A stretch of DNA of 37,525 nucleotides from an uncultured Opitutia bacterium (GCA_903872505.1 CAIQKV010000061.1:1-37525); one strand, 5' to 3'; counted from the first letter of the stretch, positions 16,241 through 25,969 are shown. Made by a program: numbers and translations. The notes: generated by a model from the letters alone, not told the origin.

Positions 16241-18124
16241 ATGGTCTCCCCTCCCATTATGGTCAGCCTCAACCCTTCCGAAACCCCGGGCGGCGGTGCC
16301 GCCAAGCCCGGCCCGCACCGCACCCTCAACGACGTGGTCATCCGCCTCGCCGGCAACTCGCAGGACGGCATCCAGGCCATCGGCGGCTTCCTCGCCCGCC
16401 TCGCCGGCCGCTCCGCGCAGGAGGTCATGACCTACATGACCATCCCGTCCACCATCTCGGGCGGCCCGTCCATCTTCCAGGTCCGCATGGGCACCGGCGA
16501 CATCCAGTCCTCCGGCGACCGCGCCGACGTGCTCGTCGCCTTCTACCAGCACAGCTACGAGAGCCATCGCTCCGCGCTCCGCCCGGGCGGCGTCCTCCTC
16601 TATGACTCGGACCACGTCCAGCCCAACCCCGACGACAAGGAAGTGACCGCCGTCGGCGTGCCCATGACCAGCGCCACCGTCGAGGCCGTGGGCGGCTCCA
16701 GCAAAGAAAAGGGCAAGAACATCTACGTGCTCGGCCTGCTCGCGCGCATGTTCGACCTCGACGTCGCCAAGCTCACCGCGCTCATCAAGGAGCGCTTCGG
16801 CGGCAAGAACGAGGACATCGTCCGCAACGCCCTCCTCGCCTTCGACGCCGGGCACGCCTATCCCGCGGAAGGCCTCCGCGATTGTCTCTACCGGCTCGAC
16901 CGGCGCACCCCTTCGCCCGGCGCGCGCCCGCAGATCACCACCGACGGCAACACCGCCCTGGCTTACGGCCTCATCGCCGCCGGCGTGCGCTACGGCGCCG
17001 GCTACCCCATCACGCCCTGGTCCTCCATCATGGAAACCCTCCGCGTCGAGCTGCCGAAATACGGCGGCCTCTTCGTGCAGTGCGAGGACGAGATCGCCGC
17101 GGTCTCCACCGCGCTCGGCTTCTCCTACGGCGGCAACCTCGCCGTCACCGGCAGTTCCGGCCCGGGTCTGTCGCTCAAGGCCGAGGCGCTCGGCTGGGCC
17201 GTCATGGCCGAGATCCCGCTCATCGTCGTCAACGTCCAGCGCGGCGGCCCGTCCACCGGCCTGCCCACCAACATCGAGCAGAGCGACCTGATGCAGGCCA
17301 TCTACGGCAGCCATGGCGACGCCCCCCGCGTCGTGCTCGCGCCCCGCACGGTCGAGGACTGCTTCTACACCGCCCTCGAGGCCGCCCGCCTCGCCCGGGA
17401 GTTCAGCACGCCCGTCATCATTCTCACCGACCAGGCCCTCGCCACCCGCATCGAGGCGTTCGACGAGCCCGACCTGGAACGCCTCATGGTCACCGTCAAG
17501 GCCGACCTGAGCCCCCGCCCCATCGGTTTCAAGCCCTACCCGCTCAGCGGCCCGACCCGCCACGCTCCCCCGGGCTCGGTCATGGAGGACGGCAAGTATC
17601 CCACGGTCACCGGCCTCGAGCACGACGAGCTCGGCCACCCGTCCGCCAACCCCGCGCTCCACGCCCAGATGACCGTCAAGCGCCGCGAGAAGATCAAGGC
17701 CGTGGCCGCCACCTACAAGGCGCCCCCGGTGTTCGGCGATCAGTCCGGCGACCTGCTCCTGCTCGGCTGGGGCTGCACCTTCGGCCCGATCCACGAGGCG
17801 GTCGGACGCCTGCAGGCGTCCGGTCTCAAGGTCGGCCACCTCCAGATCCGCCACATCCATCCGCTGCGCTCGGACCTCGAGCAGATCATGGCCCACTACA
17901 AGCACATCCGCGTGATCGAGATCAACGACGAGGGCCTCTACGGCTACGGCCAGCTCACCACGCTGCTCCGGGCGCGTTACTGCAACCCCGCGATCCAGAG
18001 CATCACCAAGACCGACGGTCTGACCTTCCGCGTCAGCGAGATTGTCGAGCTCGTGGCCAAGAACCTCGGCATCACCAGCATCAAGACCGGCGCCCGCGCA
18101 CACAGCGTCCTCGCCGACGCCTGA
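16241..18124 (+). CDS. korA: 2-oxoacid:ferredoxin oxidoreductase alpha subunit (gamma-alpha fusion)
   Basis: The start is the ATG at 16241, just after a run of G that can serve as ribosome site, giving 627 residues. A second ATG at 16259 is possible. The N-terminal gamma domain (NDVVIRLAGNSQDGIQAIGG, TYMTIPSTISGGPSIFQVRM) is followed by the pyrimidine-binding domain (GNTALAYGLIAAGVRYGAGYPITPWSS, CEDEIAA, QRGGPSTGLPTNIEQSD) and then the C-terminal domain. With KorB it oxidatively decarboxylates a 2-oxoacid, probably 2-oxoglutarate, to an acyl-CoA and reduces ferredoxin, or runs in reverse. The korB start is 38 nt downstream. No ferredoxin subunit gene is adjacent. Confidence 0.93.
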   Translation: MVSPPIMVSLNPSETPGGGAAKPGPHRTLNDVVIRLAGNSQDGIQAIGGFLARLAGRSAQEVMTYMTIPSTISGGPSIFQVRMGTGDIQSSGDRADVLVAFYQHSYESHRSALRPGGVLLYDSDHVQPNPDDKEVTAVGVPMTSATVEAVGGSSKEKGKNIYVLGLLARMFDLDVAKLTALIKERFGGKNEDIVRNALLAFDAGHAYPAEGLRDCLYRLDRRTPSPGARPQITTDGNTALAYGLIAAGVRYGAGYPITPWSSIMETLRVELPKYGGLFVQCEDEIAAVSTALGFSYGGNLAVTGSSGPGLSLKAEALGWAVMAEIPLIVVNVQRGGPSTGLPTNIEQSDLMQAIYGSHGDAPRVVLAPRTVEDCFYTALEAARLAREFSTPVIILTDQALATRIEAFDEPDLERLMVTVKADLSPRPIGFKPYPLSGPTRHAPPGSVMEDGKYPTVTGLEHDELGHPSANPALHAQMTVKRREKIKAVAATYKAPPVFGDQSGDLLLLGWGCTFGPIHEAVGRLQASGLKVGHLQIRHIHPLRSDLEQIMAHYKHIRVIEINDEGLYGYGQLTTLLRARYCNPAIQSITKTDGLTFRVSEIVELVAKNLGITSIKTGARAHSVLADA

Positions 18125-18162
18125 GCCCCACCACCCTCCACCCTTCACTCCTCCATCCCGTC

Positions 18163-19098
18163 ATGTCCGCTCCCGCTGTTTCCGCCCCGCCCCGCCCCCC
18201 GCTCACCAAGAAGGTTCTCGCCGCCGACCACCCGACGTGGTGCCCCGGCTGCGGTGACTTCGCCGTGCTCGCCTCCTTCTACAAGGTGCTCGAGAAGCTC
18301 AACTACCCGCAGGAGAAGATCGTCACCTTCGCCGGCATCGGCTGCTCCTCGCGCTTCCCGTATTTCGTCAACTCGCACGGCGGCCACTACATCCACGGCC
18401 GGGCCCTGCCCTTCGCGGTCGGCATCAGCCTCGGCCGCGACGACCTGCACGTCTTCGTCTTCGGCGGCGACGGCGACGGCTTCTCCATCGGCGGCAACCA
18501 CCTCGTCCACACCGCGCGCAAGAACCCGCGCCTGACCTACGTCATCATGGACAACTCCGTCTACGGCCTGACGAAGAAGCAGACCTCGCCCACCTCGCCG
18601 CTCGGCTTCAAGTCCAAGACCGACCCGTGGGGCTCGTTCGACCAGCCGATCAACCCGATGCGCACGCTGATCAACAGCGGCGCCACCTTCGTCGCCCGCA
18701 GCCACGCCACGCAGGTCAACCACATGGTCGAGATGATGCTCCGCGCCGCGCAGCACGACGGCTTCTCCGTCGTCGAGATCCTCTCCGAGTGCGTCGAGTT
18801 CTTCGAGGGCGCGTTCGACGCCTCCATCCCGCGCAAGGGCGGCAAGTTCCAGACGATCGAGCTGAAGCAGCACGACGGCTCGCCCGAGGACGCCGCGCGC
18901 CACGACCCCACGGACGAGCTCGCGGCCTTCCAGCTCGCGCTCGAGCCCTGGCCGGGCAAGTTCGGCGTGTACTACGAGAACAAGACCCGCCCGACGAAGA
19001 ACGCCCTCGAGCAGAAGCTCATCGCGAACACCCGCGAGAAGACGAAAAACGCGAGCGACCTCGAGCTCCTGCAGAAGACCTTCGCCCGGATGCGCTGA
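18163..19098 (+). CDS. korB: 2-oxoacid:ferredoxin oxidoreductase beta subunit
   Basis: A 311-residue protein from the ATG at 18163. The features of thiamine-diphosphate-binding beta subunits are visible: HPTWCPGCGDF near the N-terminus, AGIGCSSRFPYF, and the metal/ThDP motif GGDGDGFSIGGNH followed by IMDNSVYGLTKKQTSPTS. These Cys-containing loops also contribute to the Fe-S cluster site in the family. The partner is KorA, directly upstream. The 2-oxoglutarate preference is the usual call for this two-subunit form, though a pyruvate-type activity cannot be excluded. Confidence 0.94.
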   Translation: MSAPAVSAPPRPPLTKKVLAADHPTWCPGCGDFAVLASFYKVLEKLNYPQEKIVTFAGIGCSSRFPYFVNSHGGHYIHGRALPFAVGISLGRDDLHVFVFGGDGDGFSIGGNHLVHTARKNPRLTYVIMDNSVYGLTKKQTSPTSPLGFKSKTDPWGSFDQPINPMRTLINSGATFVARSHATQVNHMVEMMLRAAQHDGFSVVEILSECVEFFEGAFDASIPRKGGKFQTIELKQHDGSPEDAARHDPTDELAAFQLALEPWPGKFGVYYENKTRPTKNALEQKLIANTREKTKNASDLELLQKTFARMR

Positions 19099-19147
19099 GC
19101 GCGGAATCGGACGCCGTCACGAAGCTCCGGACCGGCCGGCCCCTCCG

Positions 19148-19720
19148 ATGACCACCGCCCGCTGCCCCTGGGCCCGGACCGACGGGAACATCGCCTACCA
19201 CGACACCGAGTGGGGCGTGCCGCTGCACGATGATCGCGCGCTGTTCGAGCTGCTGATCCTCGAGGGGGCGCAGGCTGGGCTCAGCTGGTCCACCATCCTG
19301 AACAAGCGCGGGAACTACCGCCGCGCCTTTGCCGGCTTCGACCCGGCGATGGTCGCGCGCTTCGATGCGCGCAAGGCCGCCGCCCTGCTCGCGGATGCCG
19401 GCATCGTGCGCCACCGGCTCAAGATTGCCGCGGCCATCGGCAACGCGCGCGCCTTCCTCGCCGTGCAACGGGAATTCGGCAGCTTCGACCGCTACCTCTG
19501 GGCCTTTGTCGGCGGCCGGCCCATCGTGAACCGGCGCCGCTCGCTGGCCCGGCTCCCGGCCCGCACCCCGGAGAGCGACGCGCTCAGCCGCGACCTGCTC
19601 GCGCGCGGTTTCAAGTTCGTCGGCCCCACCATCTGCTACGCCTTCATGCAGGCGTGCGGCATGGTGAATGACCACCTCGTCACCTGCCCGCGCCACGCGA
19701 TCTGCGCCCGGCGGCGCTGA
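19148..19720 (+). CDS. tag: DNA-3-methyladenine glycosylase I
   Basis: A 190-residue protein with the family start RCPWARTDGNIAYHDTEWGVPLHDDRALFELLILEGAQAG. The Cys in this block and the C-terminal HLVTCPRH make up the zinc snap of TagI (Cys near residue 6, and His and Cys near the end). The middle matches the helix-hairpin-helix-like fold (LSWSTILNKRGNYRRAFAGFDP; FVGPTICYAFMQACGMVNDH). It removes 3-methyladenine from alkylated DNA. It starts 49 nt after korB but has no functional link to it. Confidence 0.95.
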   Translation: MTTARCPWARTDGNIAYHDTEWGVPLHDDRALFELLILEGAQAGLSWSTILNKRGNYRRAFAGFDPAMVARFDARKAAALLADAGIVRHRLKIAAAIGNARAFLAVQREFGSFDRYLWAFVGGRPIVNRRRSLARLPARTPESDALSRDLLARGFKFVGPTICYAFMQACGMVNDHLVTCPRHAICARRR

Positions 19721-19731
19721 GCGGCCGGCGG

Positions 19732-20532
19732 TCAGTTGCGGGCGTGCCGGAGGAGGAAATCCACGATCGGCGCGGGGTCGGCCAGGCTGTGCGGGTGGTG
19801 CTTGCCGCCGGGCTTGATCACCACCTCGATCAACCCGCCGGCCGCGCGATAGCGCCGCACCAGTTCCGCGAGATTGGCCTCGTAGGCGACCGCCTCGTCG
19901 GCATCGCCCGACACGCCAAAAATCGGAATCCCCGCCCGCGCCACCGGTTCGATCCGGTCCAGCGCGCTGAGCTGCGCCGTGGCCGCCTGCGCCTCGGTCA
20001 CGCCGTAGCTCGCGAGGCACTCCGCCCACAGGGGATGCTGCGGGCCCGGCCAGCTTCTTAGATCCAGCACCGGGGCATCGAGGTAAAGCGCCGCCACGCG
20101 CCCGGGCCAGTTTGCGGCAAAGTTGTACGCGTAGATGCCGCCGCGGCTGAAGCCTTCCATCACCACTTTCGGCGCCAGGCCGTAATCCTGCGTCACCCGG
20201 CGATAGTAGGCATCCAGCAACTGCATCGAGCGCGGATTCCCATACATGTCCTTCACGTCCAGGTAGCCCACGTGCCAGCCGCGCGCGACGAGCGCCAGGT
20301 CCGCCTGCGGGAAAGCCCCGAACCACTCCGTCCGCCAGATCCACGGCTTGCCGGGCGCCGGCGCGGCCGGGACGATCAGCAGCGCGGAGCGGCCCTCGAC
20401 CACGAAGTCGAGCCGCACGCAGCCGAGCCATTCGGTCCGGGTGACCCCGGGGCGTTCAGCGGCAGGCATGGCGGTGAGGAGGGTGAGGGCGCATAGGGCG
20501 GCCGCCGGCAGGCGGCGCAAGGCGGGTTTCAT
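19732..20532 (-). CDS. exported alpha/beta hydrolase
   Basis: A 266-residue protein from the ATG at 20532, chosen because it gives a signal peptide (MKPALRRLPAAALCALTLLT, ending AMPAA). The catalytic triad can be read as Ser in EGFSRGG, Asp in VSGDADEAV and His in GGKHHPHS near the C-terminus. The fold pattern fits an esterase or prolyl-oligopeptidase-like hydrolase. Its gene begins 22 nt after the GH95 stop on the same strand, so the two are probably co-transcribed. In that setting it could be a carbohydrate esterase that removes acyl groups from the glycan attacked by the GH95 enzyme; that role is inference. Confidence 0.82.
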   Translation of the reverse strand: MKPALRRLPAAALCALTLLTAMPAAERPGVTRTEWLGCVRLDFVVEGRSALLIVPAAPAPGKPWIWRTEWFGAFPQADLALVARGWHVGYLDVKDMYGNPRSMQLLDAYYRRVTQDYGLAPKVVMEGFSRGGIYAYNFAANWPGRVAALYLDAPVLDLRSWPGPQHPLWAECLASYGVTEAQAATAQLSALDRIEPVARAGIPIFGVSGDADEAVAYEANLAELVRRYRAAGGLIEVVIKPGGKHHPHSLADPAPIVDFLLRHARN

Positions 20533-20554
20533 GCCTGGTCCCGGGCGGGTGGCA

Positions 20555-22834
20555 TCAGGGATACATCGCCACGCCCAGGTCCGGCGGCGGGGCGGGCACC
20601 TCGTCGAGGAAGGCGCCGGCCGGCGCGGGCGGCACGGCCGCGGGTTTCGGCAGCGTCGCCTCGACGACCTCGCCGGCCTTGAGGTTGAACACAAAGTCGG
20701 CGCCGATTTTCTTCCCCCCGCTGCGCGACCACTGCGGCTCGCGGCCGCCGAAATTGTCGCGGATGCGCAGCTCGCCCGCGTGCGTGACCGTGATCCGCAG
20801 CCAGGTGGTGGCGTTGTTTTCGCGCCGGGCCGAGACCCGCCGGCCGCCGTCGGCCGCAAGGTCCGCAAACGCCGCGTCGTGCCAGCTCCACGGCATCGCG
20901 GGGAACACCCGGATCGGCCCCCACCCCCAGCCCGCCGAGCCGGGCGCCGCGCTCCAGCTCTGCAGGAGCATCTCGTGCACCGCCGCGCAGGCGAGCAGGT
21001 TGCCCTCGAGCGTGAACGGTGTGCGATAGAGCGCGGAGAAACCCGACCGGGTCAGGTCGCCGTTGACGTGAAACCCGTTGCGCGAGACAAACGCGTGCAG
21101 GTAGGACTTCAGGTGCCAGAGCGCGGGCTCCGGCTCGCCGATGCGGGCGCGCAGCGCCGCCATCCACCCGTAGGACCACCCGTTCCACTCGCGCACGCCG
21201 AGGCGGTCCACCTCGGCGACGTTGCGCCGGATCATCGCCCGCTCCGCCTCCGGGCCGTCGATCGTGAGCAGGTTGAACGGGTAGATGCCCATCAGCGTGG
21301 AGAAATGCCGGTGGCTGAAGGCCAGCTCCTCGTTCGCCGCGAGCTTGATCACGCCGCGGTCGGTGACCGGCAGCGGGCCCAGCGCGACCGCGAGGCGCTG
21401 CCAGCGCGCCGGCTCGTCCTCGTCGCCGCCGAGGTAGTCCGACATTTCCTGCAGGGCGAGGAACAGCATGCGCAGGCAGGCGATGTCGTAGCTGGAATTC
21501 GGGGCGACCCAGGCGCGCTGGTCGCAATTCCACGCCTCGGGCGAGGACGAGAGCGGCAGCACCAGCACGCCCCGGGTGTCGGGCCCCATGAGCGCGGCGA
21601 GGCATTCGCCCACCTCGCGGCACCACGGCAGCGCGACCTCCCGGAGAAACTTGTCATCCCGCGTGAAGCGCCAGTGCAGGTAGAACAGGTGGCCGACCCA
21701 CGCGCCGTTGACCGGCGACAGGCTGTATTGGGCCCAGCCGCCGAGCGGCTGGCCGGCCAGCGACATCACGCCGGGCACCGCCGCGCCGGGCGCCTCGAAA
21801 AACTTCCGGGCAAACTGCCGGAACGCGGGCAGCCGCGCGTGCATGAAATCCAGAAACGTCCGCCCCTCGTCGAACCGGCCCGCCGCCTGGTAGCCGAGGT
21901 AGGTCATCTCGGTGTTGAAGTCGTGGTGGTAGTCGCCCTTCCACGGCGGCAGCTCCCCGTCTTCCTCCGTCCACACCCCCTGCAGCGGCATCGGCGGCGA
22001 GCCCGGGCGCGAGGCGGAGCCGTAGAGATACTGGCCGAACTGGTAGTGCCGCAGCACGTCCTCGTCCGGCAGGGAGACCGCGGACTTCGCCCAGAAACCC
22101 CGCCACCACTCCGCGTGCAGCTTGTGCGCGCCCACGTAACCCGCCGCCAGCGCCGCCTCGACCCGCGCCCGGGCCACGCCCAGCACGTGCACCCCGTCCG
22201 CCGGCGTGAACGTGACCGCGACGGCCAGCAGCGCGGAGTCGGCCATCTGGCGCATCGAGGCGTAGAGGCAGATCCGGTGACCCTCCGCGGTCGGCTGGAC
22301 GAACCAGTGCGCCGGGCCGTCGGCGCCGTGCTCCGCCGCGGGAAAACCCAGCCGCCCGATCGAGGCCGGCGTCAGGAGCCGCAGCGCCTTGAAGACCGTG
22401 CCGGAGATGCGGATCAGGGCCACGGGTTGGACCGCGCTGAAAAAAACCTCCGTGCGCCCGCCGCCGCCAAACGTCGCCCGGCCCGTCGCCGTCGCGAGAT
22501 CCAGCGCGAAGGAGGCGACCTGCGTCCCCGGGGCAAATTCCAGCTCGAGCCGGCCGGCGGGGATCTTGGTCGGGTGCGGCTGGTCGTAGCCGCGCCGGTC
22601 CACGATCTCCGTGATCGCCGCGTTGTTCTTCTGGGCCACGAGTTCCGCCATCCGGAAATAGGTGAACTGGCCCAGCGGGTTGCCGGGCGCCGGCCGCTCG
22701 TCCCACAGGTCGCCGCGGTCCAGCGACAGCCGCAGCGTGTTCCCCTCGCCCCAGAGCAAACCGCCGAGCAGCCCGTTGCCGAGGGGGATGGCCTCGTCCC
22801 AACGGGTGATGGGGGCGGTTAATTCAAGGTTCAT
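20555..22834 (-). CDS. glycoside hydrolase family 95-like protein (alpha-L-fucosidase type)
   Basis: A 759-residue protein from the ATG at 22834. GH95 landmarks are present: DEAIPLGNGLLGGLLWG near residue 13, PLQGVW at about 283-288, LPPWKGDYHHDFNTEMTY at about 295-312, SSPEAW at about 430-435 with the likely acid Glu 433, and GWSYGWMAALRARIGE. Family members usually read NxN where this one has D305-F-N307, so one of the two conserved active-site Asn is Asp. That may alter the substrate or the mechanism. No signal peptide is visible, which is unusual for a glycan degrader of this group. It is the first gene of a leftward pair with an exported hydrolase. Confidence 0.85.
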   Translation of the reverse strand: MNLELTAPITRWDEAIPLGNGLLGGLLWGEGNTLRLSLDRGDLWDERPAPGNPLGQFTYFRMAELVAQKNNAAITEIVDRRGYDQPHPTKIPAGRLELEFAPGTQVASFALDLATATGRATFGGGGRTEVFFSAVQPVALIRISGTVFKALRLLTPASIGRLGFPAAEHGADGPAHWFVQPTAEGHRICLYASMRQMADSALLAVAVTFTPADGVHVLGVARARVEAALAAGYVGAHKLHAEWWRGFWAKSAVSLPDEDVLRHYQFGQYLYGSASRPGSPPMPLQGVWTEEDGELPPWKGDYHHDFNTEMTYLGYQAAGRFDEGRTFLDFMHARLPAFRQFARKFFEAPGAAVPGVMSLAGQPLGGWAQYSLSPVNGAWVGHLFYLHWRFTRDDKFLREVALPWCREVGECLAALMGPDTRGVLVLPLSSSPEAWNCDQRAWVAPNSSYDIACLRMLFLALQEMSDYLGGDEDEPARWQRLAVALGPLPVTDRGVIKLAANEELAFSHRHFSTLMGIYPFNLLTIDGPEAERAMIRRNVAEVDRLGVREWNGWSYGWMAALRARIGEPEPALWHLKSYLHAFVSRNGFHVNGDLTRSGFSALYRTPFTLEGNLLACAAVHEMLLQSWSAAPGSAGWGWGPIRVFPAMPWSWHDAAFADLAADGGRRVSARRENNATTWLRITVTHAGELRIRDNFGGREPQWSRSGGKKIGADFVFNLKAGEVVEATLPKPAAVPPAPAGAFLDEVPAPPPDLGVAMYP

Positions 22835-23035
22835 GCAGGGGAGCCGGGACCGTCCGGAGGCAGGCACTTGGGGGGGACGCCGGAGTTTACGGGAGGTTTT
22901 GGCGCGCCGTCGAGCATCGCGTTGCCGGCGCCGGGGCCGGGCCCGGCCGGCGCTTGCCCCGGCCGCTGCGCCGCCGCAATTCCCCGGACCGGCCCCCGCG
23001 GCTCGCGCCTGCGTAATAATCCACTGCGCGATGGA

Positions 23036-23066
23036 TTGACGCCCCAAACGTTGCTTGCCATAGAAT
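23036..23066 (+). promoter_or_regulatory. possible sigma-70 promoter of the 319-residue gene
   Basis: TTGACG (23036) and TAGAAT (23061) with a 19-nt spacer, 18 nt before the ATG at 23085. The boxes are good but the spacer is longer than the preferred 17 nt. Confidence 0.3.
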
Positions 23067-23084
23067 AAGTTACGGTCCGCAACC

Positions 23085-24044
23085 ATGAACGCCCCCCTAC
23101 CTGCTGAGATTGCCGCACTGTTGCAGGACGAGGCCTATGCCACTCTCTGCCGGAATTCGCTGACCGAGGAGTTGGACAAGATCCAGACCGCCAAGCAGCA
23201 GATCCTCACCACCCGGCCCCCGTTTGGCATGCTCGCGTCCAGCGAGGCCCGCACGACGTTCAAGACCTCCCTGCGCGCGGCCCTCGACAACGAGGCGGGC
23301 CTGCAGGCCCGGCTCGACCAGATCGGTCAGATCGAGGAGTGGCTGAGGGGCGCCGTCGAGAAGGCGCTGCAGGACTACCTGCCGCTGGCCAGCCCGGATT
23401 ACCGCTGCTGCCACGAGGCCTGCCAGGTCGTGACCCGGTGGGAGCACGCCATCCAGGCCCTGCATGAGCTGGCCGTGGCCCTCGCCCGCGACGCGCACGC
23501 GTTGTACGTGACGATCAAGCCCTCGGCCGCGCTGAAGCCCTCGGCCTCCCTCGCCCGGCAGACCCGGCAGCGCGCCCTCATCAACCTCCGCGCCACCGTC
23601 CTCGCCATGGAGGCCGGGATCGCCGGCGTCCTCGAGGTCCGGAAGGAATTCGTCACGCTCTGCGACGCCCAGGCCGACGCCCTCCAACTGCCTGAGCCCC
23701 CGGCCTTCCGCACCGCCGCCTGGGTCGACCATCTCGCCAAGTTGTCCGACAGCCGGATCTGCGAGGAGATGCAGCTCTGCGAGACCGAGGCCCGCGCGTT
23801 CTGCGCCGCGGGCATGATCGCGGTCCTGCGCGAGGGCGGCGAGGTGCACGAGGCCTGCCTCGACGCGGGCAAGACCATCCTGGCGAAATACTGGCGGCAG
23901 CTGCGCGTCCACGCCCTGACGCACTACGTGAAGGAACGGGACCTCGACGAGGTCCTCTCCGAACTGTCCCAGCACCGGCAGGCCGCCGAGCTCAAGCGCC
24001 GCCAGTCGGCCTTCGAGACGGCCACCGTGGCCGCCCTGCGCTGA
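23085..24044 (+). CDS. conserved-looking helical protein of unknown function
   Basis: A 319-residue protein from the ATG at 23085. It is almost entirely helical with no signal peptide or membrane segment. Helices carry many Ala, Leu, Glu and Arg, with heptad-like spacing at about 25-45 and again at the C-terminus ([27 protein letters not shown]). About eight Cys are scattered, including the pair CC in YRCCHEACQ near residue 107. They do not form an obvious metal motif. I recognise no family. It is transcribed toward tdk with a 43-nt gap, and divergently from the GH95 gene. Confidence 0.72.
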   Translation: MNAPLPAEIAALLQDEAYATLCRNSLTEELDKIQTAKQQILTTRPPFGMLASSEARTTFKTSLRAALDNEAGLQARLDQIGQIEEWLRGAVEKALQDYLPLASPDYRCCHEACQVVTRWEHAIQALHELAVALARDAHALYVTIKPSAALKPSASLARQTRQRALINLRATVLAMEAGIAGVLEVRKEFVTLCDAQADALQLPEPPAFRTAAWVDHLAKLSDSRICEEMQLCETEARAFCAAGMIAVLREGGEVHEACLDAGKTILAKYWRQLRVHALTHYVKERDLDEVLSELSQHRQAAELKRRQSAFETATVAALR

Positions 24045-24087
24045 GCGCGCTGGCTTTTTTCCCGCCGGTTCCCAAAGTTGGCGCCCG

Positions 24088-24669
24088 ATGGCGAAGCTCT
24101 ACTTCTACTATTCGGCGATGAATGCCGGGAAGAGCACCGCGCTCCTCCAGTCGAGCTACAACTACCGCGAGCGCGGCATGCGCACGCTCCTGTTCGCCCC
24201 CGCCATCGACACCCGCACCGGGCCCGGTCGCGTCCAGTCGCGCATCGGCCTCGGCGCCGAGGCCATCGCGTTCCAGCCCGGGGACAACCTCCTCGAGCAG
24301 GTGCGCGCCACCCACTCCACCCTGCCGGTGTCCTGCGTGCTGGTGGACGAGGCCCAGTTTCTCACGCGGCCGCAGGTCGAGCAGCTGACCGAGGTCGCCG
24401 ACCTGCTGCGGATTCCCGTGCTCTGCTACGGGCTGCGCACGGATTTCCAGGCGCAGCTTTTCCCCGGCAGCGCCGCGCTGCTCGCGCTGGCCGACAACCT
24501 GACCGAGCTGAAGACCATCTGCCACTGCGGGCGCAAGGCCACGATGAACCTCCGCATCAACGCCGACGGCCGCGCGGTGAAGGAGGGCGCGCAGGTCGAG
24601 ATCGGCGGCAACGACCGCTACCTGCCGATGTGCCGCCGCCACTTCAAGGAGGCGCTCGCCTCGGCCTGA
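24088..24669 (+). CDS. tdk: thymidine kinase
   Basis: A 193-residue protein of the type II (TK1-like) family. The P-loop is [13 protein letters not shown] at about residues 9-21. The Walker B-type VLVDEAQFL holds the catalytic Asp/Glu pair, [16 protein letters not shown] is the family signature, and zinc ligands are CHCG plus the C-terminal CRRH. The lasso loop ([11 protein letters not shown]) is present. It phosphorylates thymidine to dTMP for salvage. Confidence 0.97.
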   Translation: MAKLYFYYSAMNAGKSTALLQSSYNYRERGMRTLLFAPAIDTRTGPGRVQSRIGLGAEAIAFQPGDNLLEQVRATHSTLPVSCVLVDEAQFLTRPQVEQLTEVADLLRIPVLCYGLRTDFQAQLFPGSAALLALADNLTELKTICHCGRKATMNLRINADGRAVKEGAQVEIGGNDRYLPMCRRHFKEALASA

Positions 24670-24682
24670 GCCGCGCCCCCGC

Positions 24683-25777
24683 ATGCGCACCCTGCTTTTC
24701 CTCCTCATGACGCTGCCAGCCTCCGCCGCCGGGCCCCTGATTTTCATCGGCACCTACACGCGCACCACGAGCCAGGGCATCTACGCCGTCCGGCTCGACG
24801 CCGCGACCGGCGCGCTATCCGCCCCGGTGCTCGCCGCCGCCACGCCCAATCCGTCGTTCCTCGCGCTCTCCCCCGGCCAGGAATTTCTCTACGCGGCCAG
24901 CGAGTCCGCCGCGATGGCGGCGGCGTTTGCGACCGACCTCGGGGCCGGCACTCTCCGGCCGCTGCAGGCGCCGCAGTCCTCCGGCGGCGTCGCGCCCTGC
25001 CACCTGGCGGTGGATCCCACCGGACACGCGCTCGTCGTGGCCAACTACCACACCGGCATCGTCGCCGCGATTCCACTCCAACCCGACGGCACGCTCGGCG
25101 CGCCCCACGTCATCCCGCACTCCGGGCACAGCGTGGATCCCGTGCGCCAGACGTCGCCGCACGTGCACTGCGTCAACCTCTCGCCCGACGGCCGGTTCGT
25201 CCTCGTCTGCGACCTCGGGCTCGACCGGATCTTCTCCTACCGCCTCGATGCGGCCCGCGCGCTGCTCGCGCCCGCCGCGACGCCCTTCGCCGCCACGGCG
25301 CCCGGCACCGGGCCGCGGCACCTCGCATTCGGCGCCGGCGGCCGCCACGTCTACGCGATCACCGAGATGGGCAACACGGTGGTCGCCTGCGACTACGACC
25401 CCGCCACGGGCGCACTCACGCCGCGGCAGTCCCTCCCGACGCTGCCCCCGGACTTCAAGGGCGCCTCCTCCGGCGCGGAAATCCAGGTCCATCCGAACGG
25501 CCGTTTTCTGTACGCGTCCAACCGCGGCCACGACAGCATCGCCGTGTTCGCGATCGATGGGGCCACTGGGCGGCTCACCCCGGTCGAGATCACGCCCTGC
25601 GGCGGGAAAAACCCGCGGAGTTTCTCGCTGTCACCCGACGGCGCGTGGCTGGTGTGCGCGAACCAGAATTCCGACTCGCTCACGGTGCTGCGCGTCGACG
25701 CCGCGACTGGCCGCCTGACCCCCACGGGGCACACGGCGCACGTGCCGCTGCCGGTCTGCGTGCTGTTCGCGCGGTAG
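24683..25777 (+). CDS. exported lactonase of the 7-bladed beta-propeller family
   Basis: A 364-residue protein from the ATG at 24683. The first ~18 residues (MRTLLFLLMTLPASAAG) form a signal peptide. The body repeats propeller blades with the family phrases FIGTYTR, GIYAVRLDAATGAL, PSFLALSPG, PCHLAVDPTG, GPRHLAFGAGGRHVY, IQVHPNGRFLYASNRGHDSI and NPRSFSLSPDG. This is the 6-phosphogluconolactonase/YbhE-like family. An exported copy is unlikely to serve the pentose phosphate pathway and may act on extracellular sugar lactones. Confidence 0.9.
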   Translation: MRTLLFLLMTLPASAAGPLIFIGTYTRTTSQGIYAVRLDAATGALSAPVLAAATPNPSFLALSPGQEFLYAASESAAMAAAFATDLGAGTLRPLQAPQSSGGVAPCHLAVDPTGHALVVANYHTGIVAAIPLQPDGTLGAPHVIPHSGHSVDPVRQTSPHVHCVNLSPDGRFVLVCDLGLDRIFSYRLDAARALLAPAATPFAATAPGTGPRHLAFGAGGRHVYAITEMGNTVVACDYDPATGALTPRQSLPTLPPDFKGASSGAEIQVHPNGRFLYASNRGHDSIAVFAIDGATGRLTPVEITPCGGKNPRSFSLSPDGAWLVCANQNSDSLTVLRVDAATGRLTPTGHTAHVPLPVCVLFAR

Positions 25778-25790
25778 GGTGGCCCATTCC

Positions 25791-25915
25791 GTAGGCTGCG
25801 AGCTTGCCCGTTCGACAAGCTCAGGGCCCAGAGCCTGTCGCAGGGCTCGCGCTTTCGATGTAGCCACGAGCGTGAGCGAGTGGAGGTTTGACCACTTGCT
25901 CACGCTCGTGGCTAC
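25791..25915. repeat. intergenic nested palindromes (REP-like cluster 1)
   Basis: It contains three linked parts. First is GTAGGCTGCGAGCTTGC at 25791. Second is a palindrome around GTTCGACAAGCTCAGGG at 25806-25840. Third is a long hairpin with 24-nt arms at 25860-25883 and 25892-25915 (one mismatch, 8-nt loop) starting GTAGCCACGAGCG. The first and third parts recur at 28871-28956, and the second recurs inverted at 27400. Confidence 0.85.
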
Positions 25916-25969
25916 CAATTCAAAATCCGATGGCGCCTGCAAGTACGCGCCCCACCGCCCGCCAGACGG

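Noticed and set aside
16121..18148. Long minus-strand frame opposite korA
   Set aside because: Antisense artefact of high GC; korA on the plus strand has complete family motifs.
20348..22822. Long plus-strand frame opposite the GH95 gene
   Set aside because: Arg/Pro/Ala-rich with no domain; it is the antisense of a clearly coding frame.
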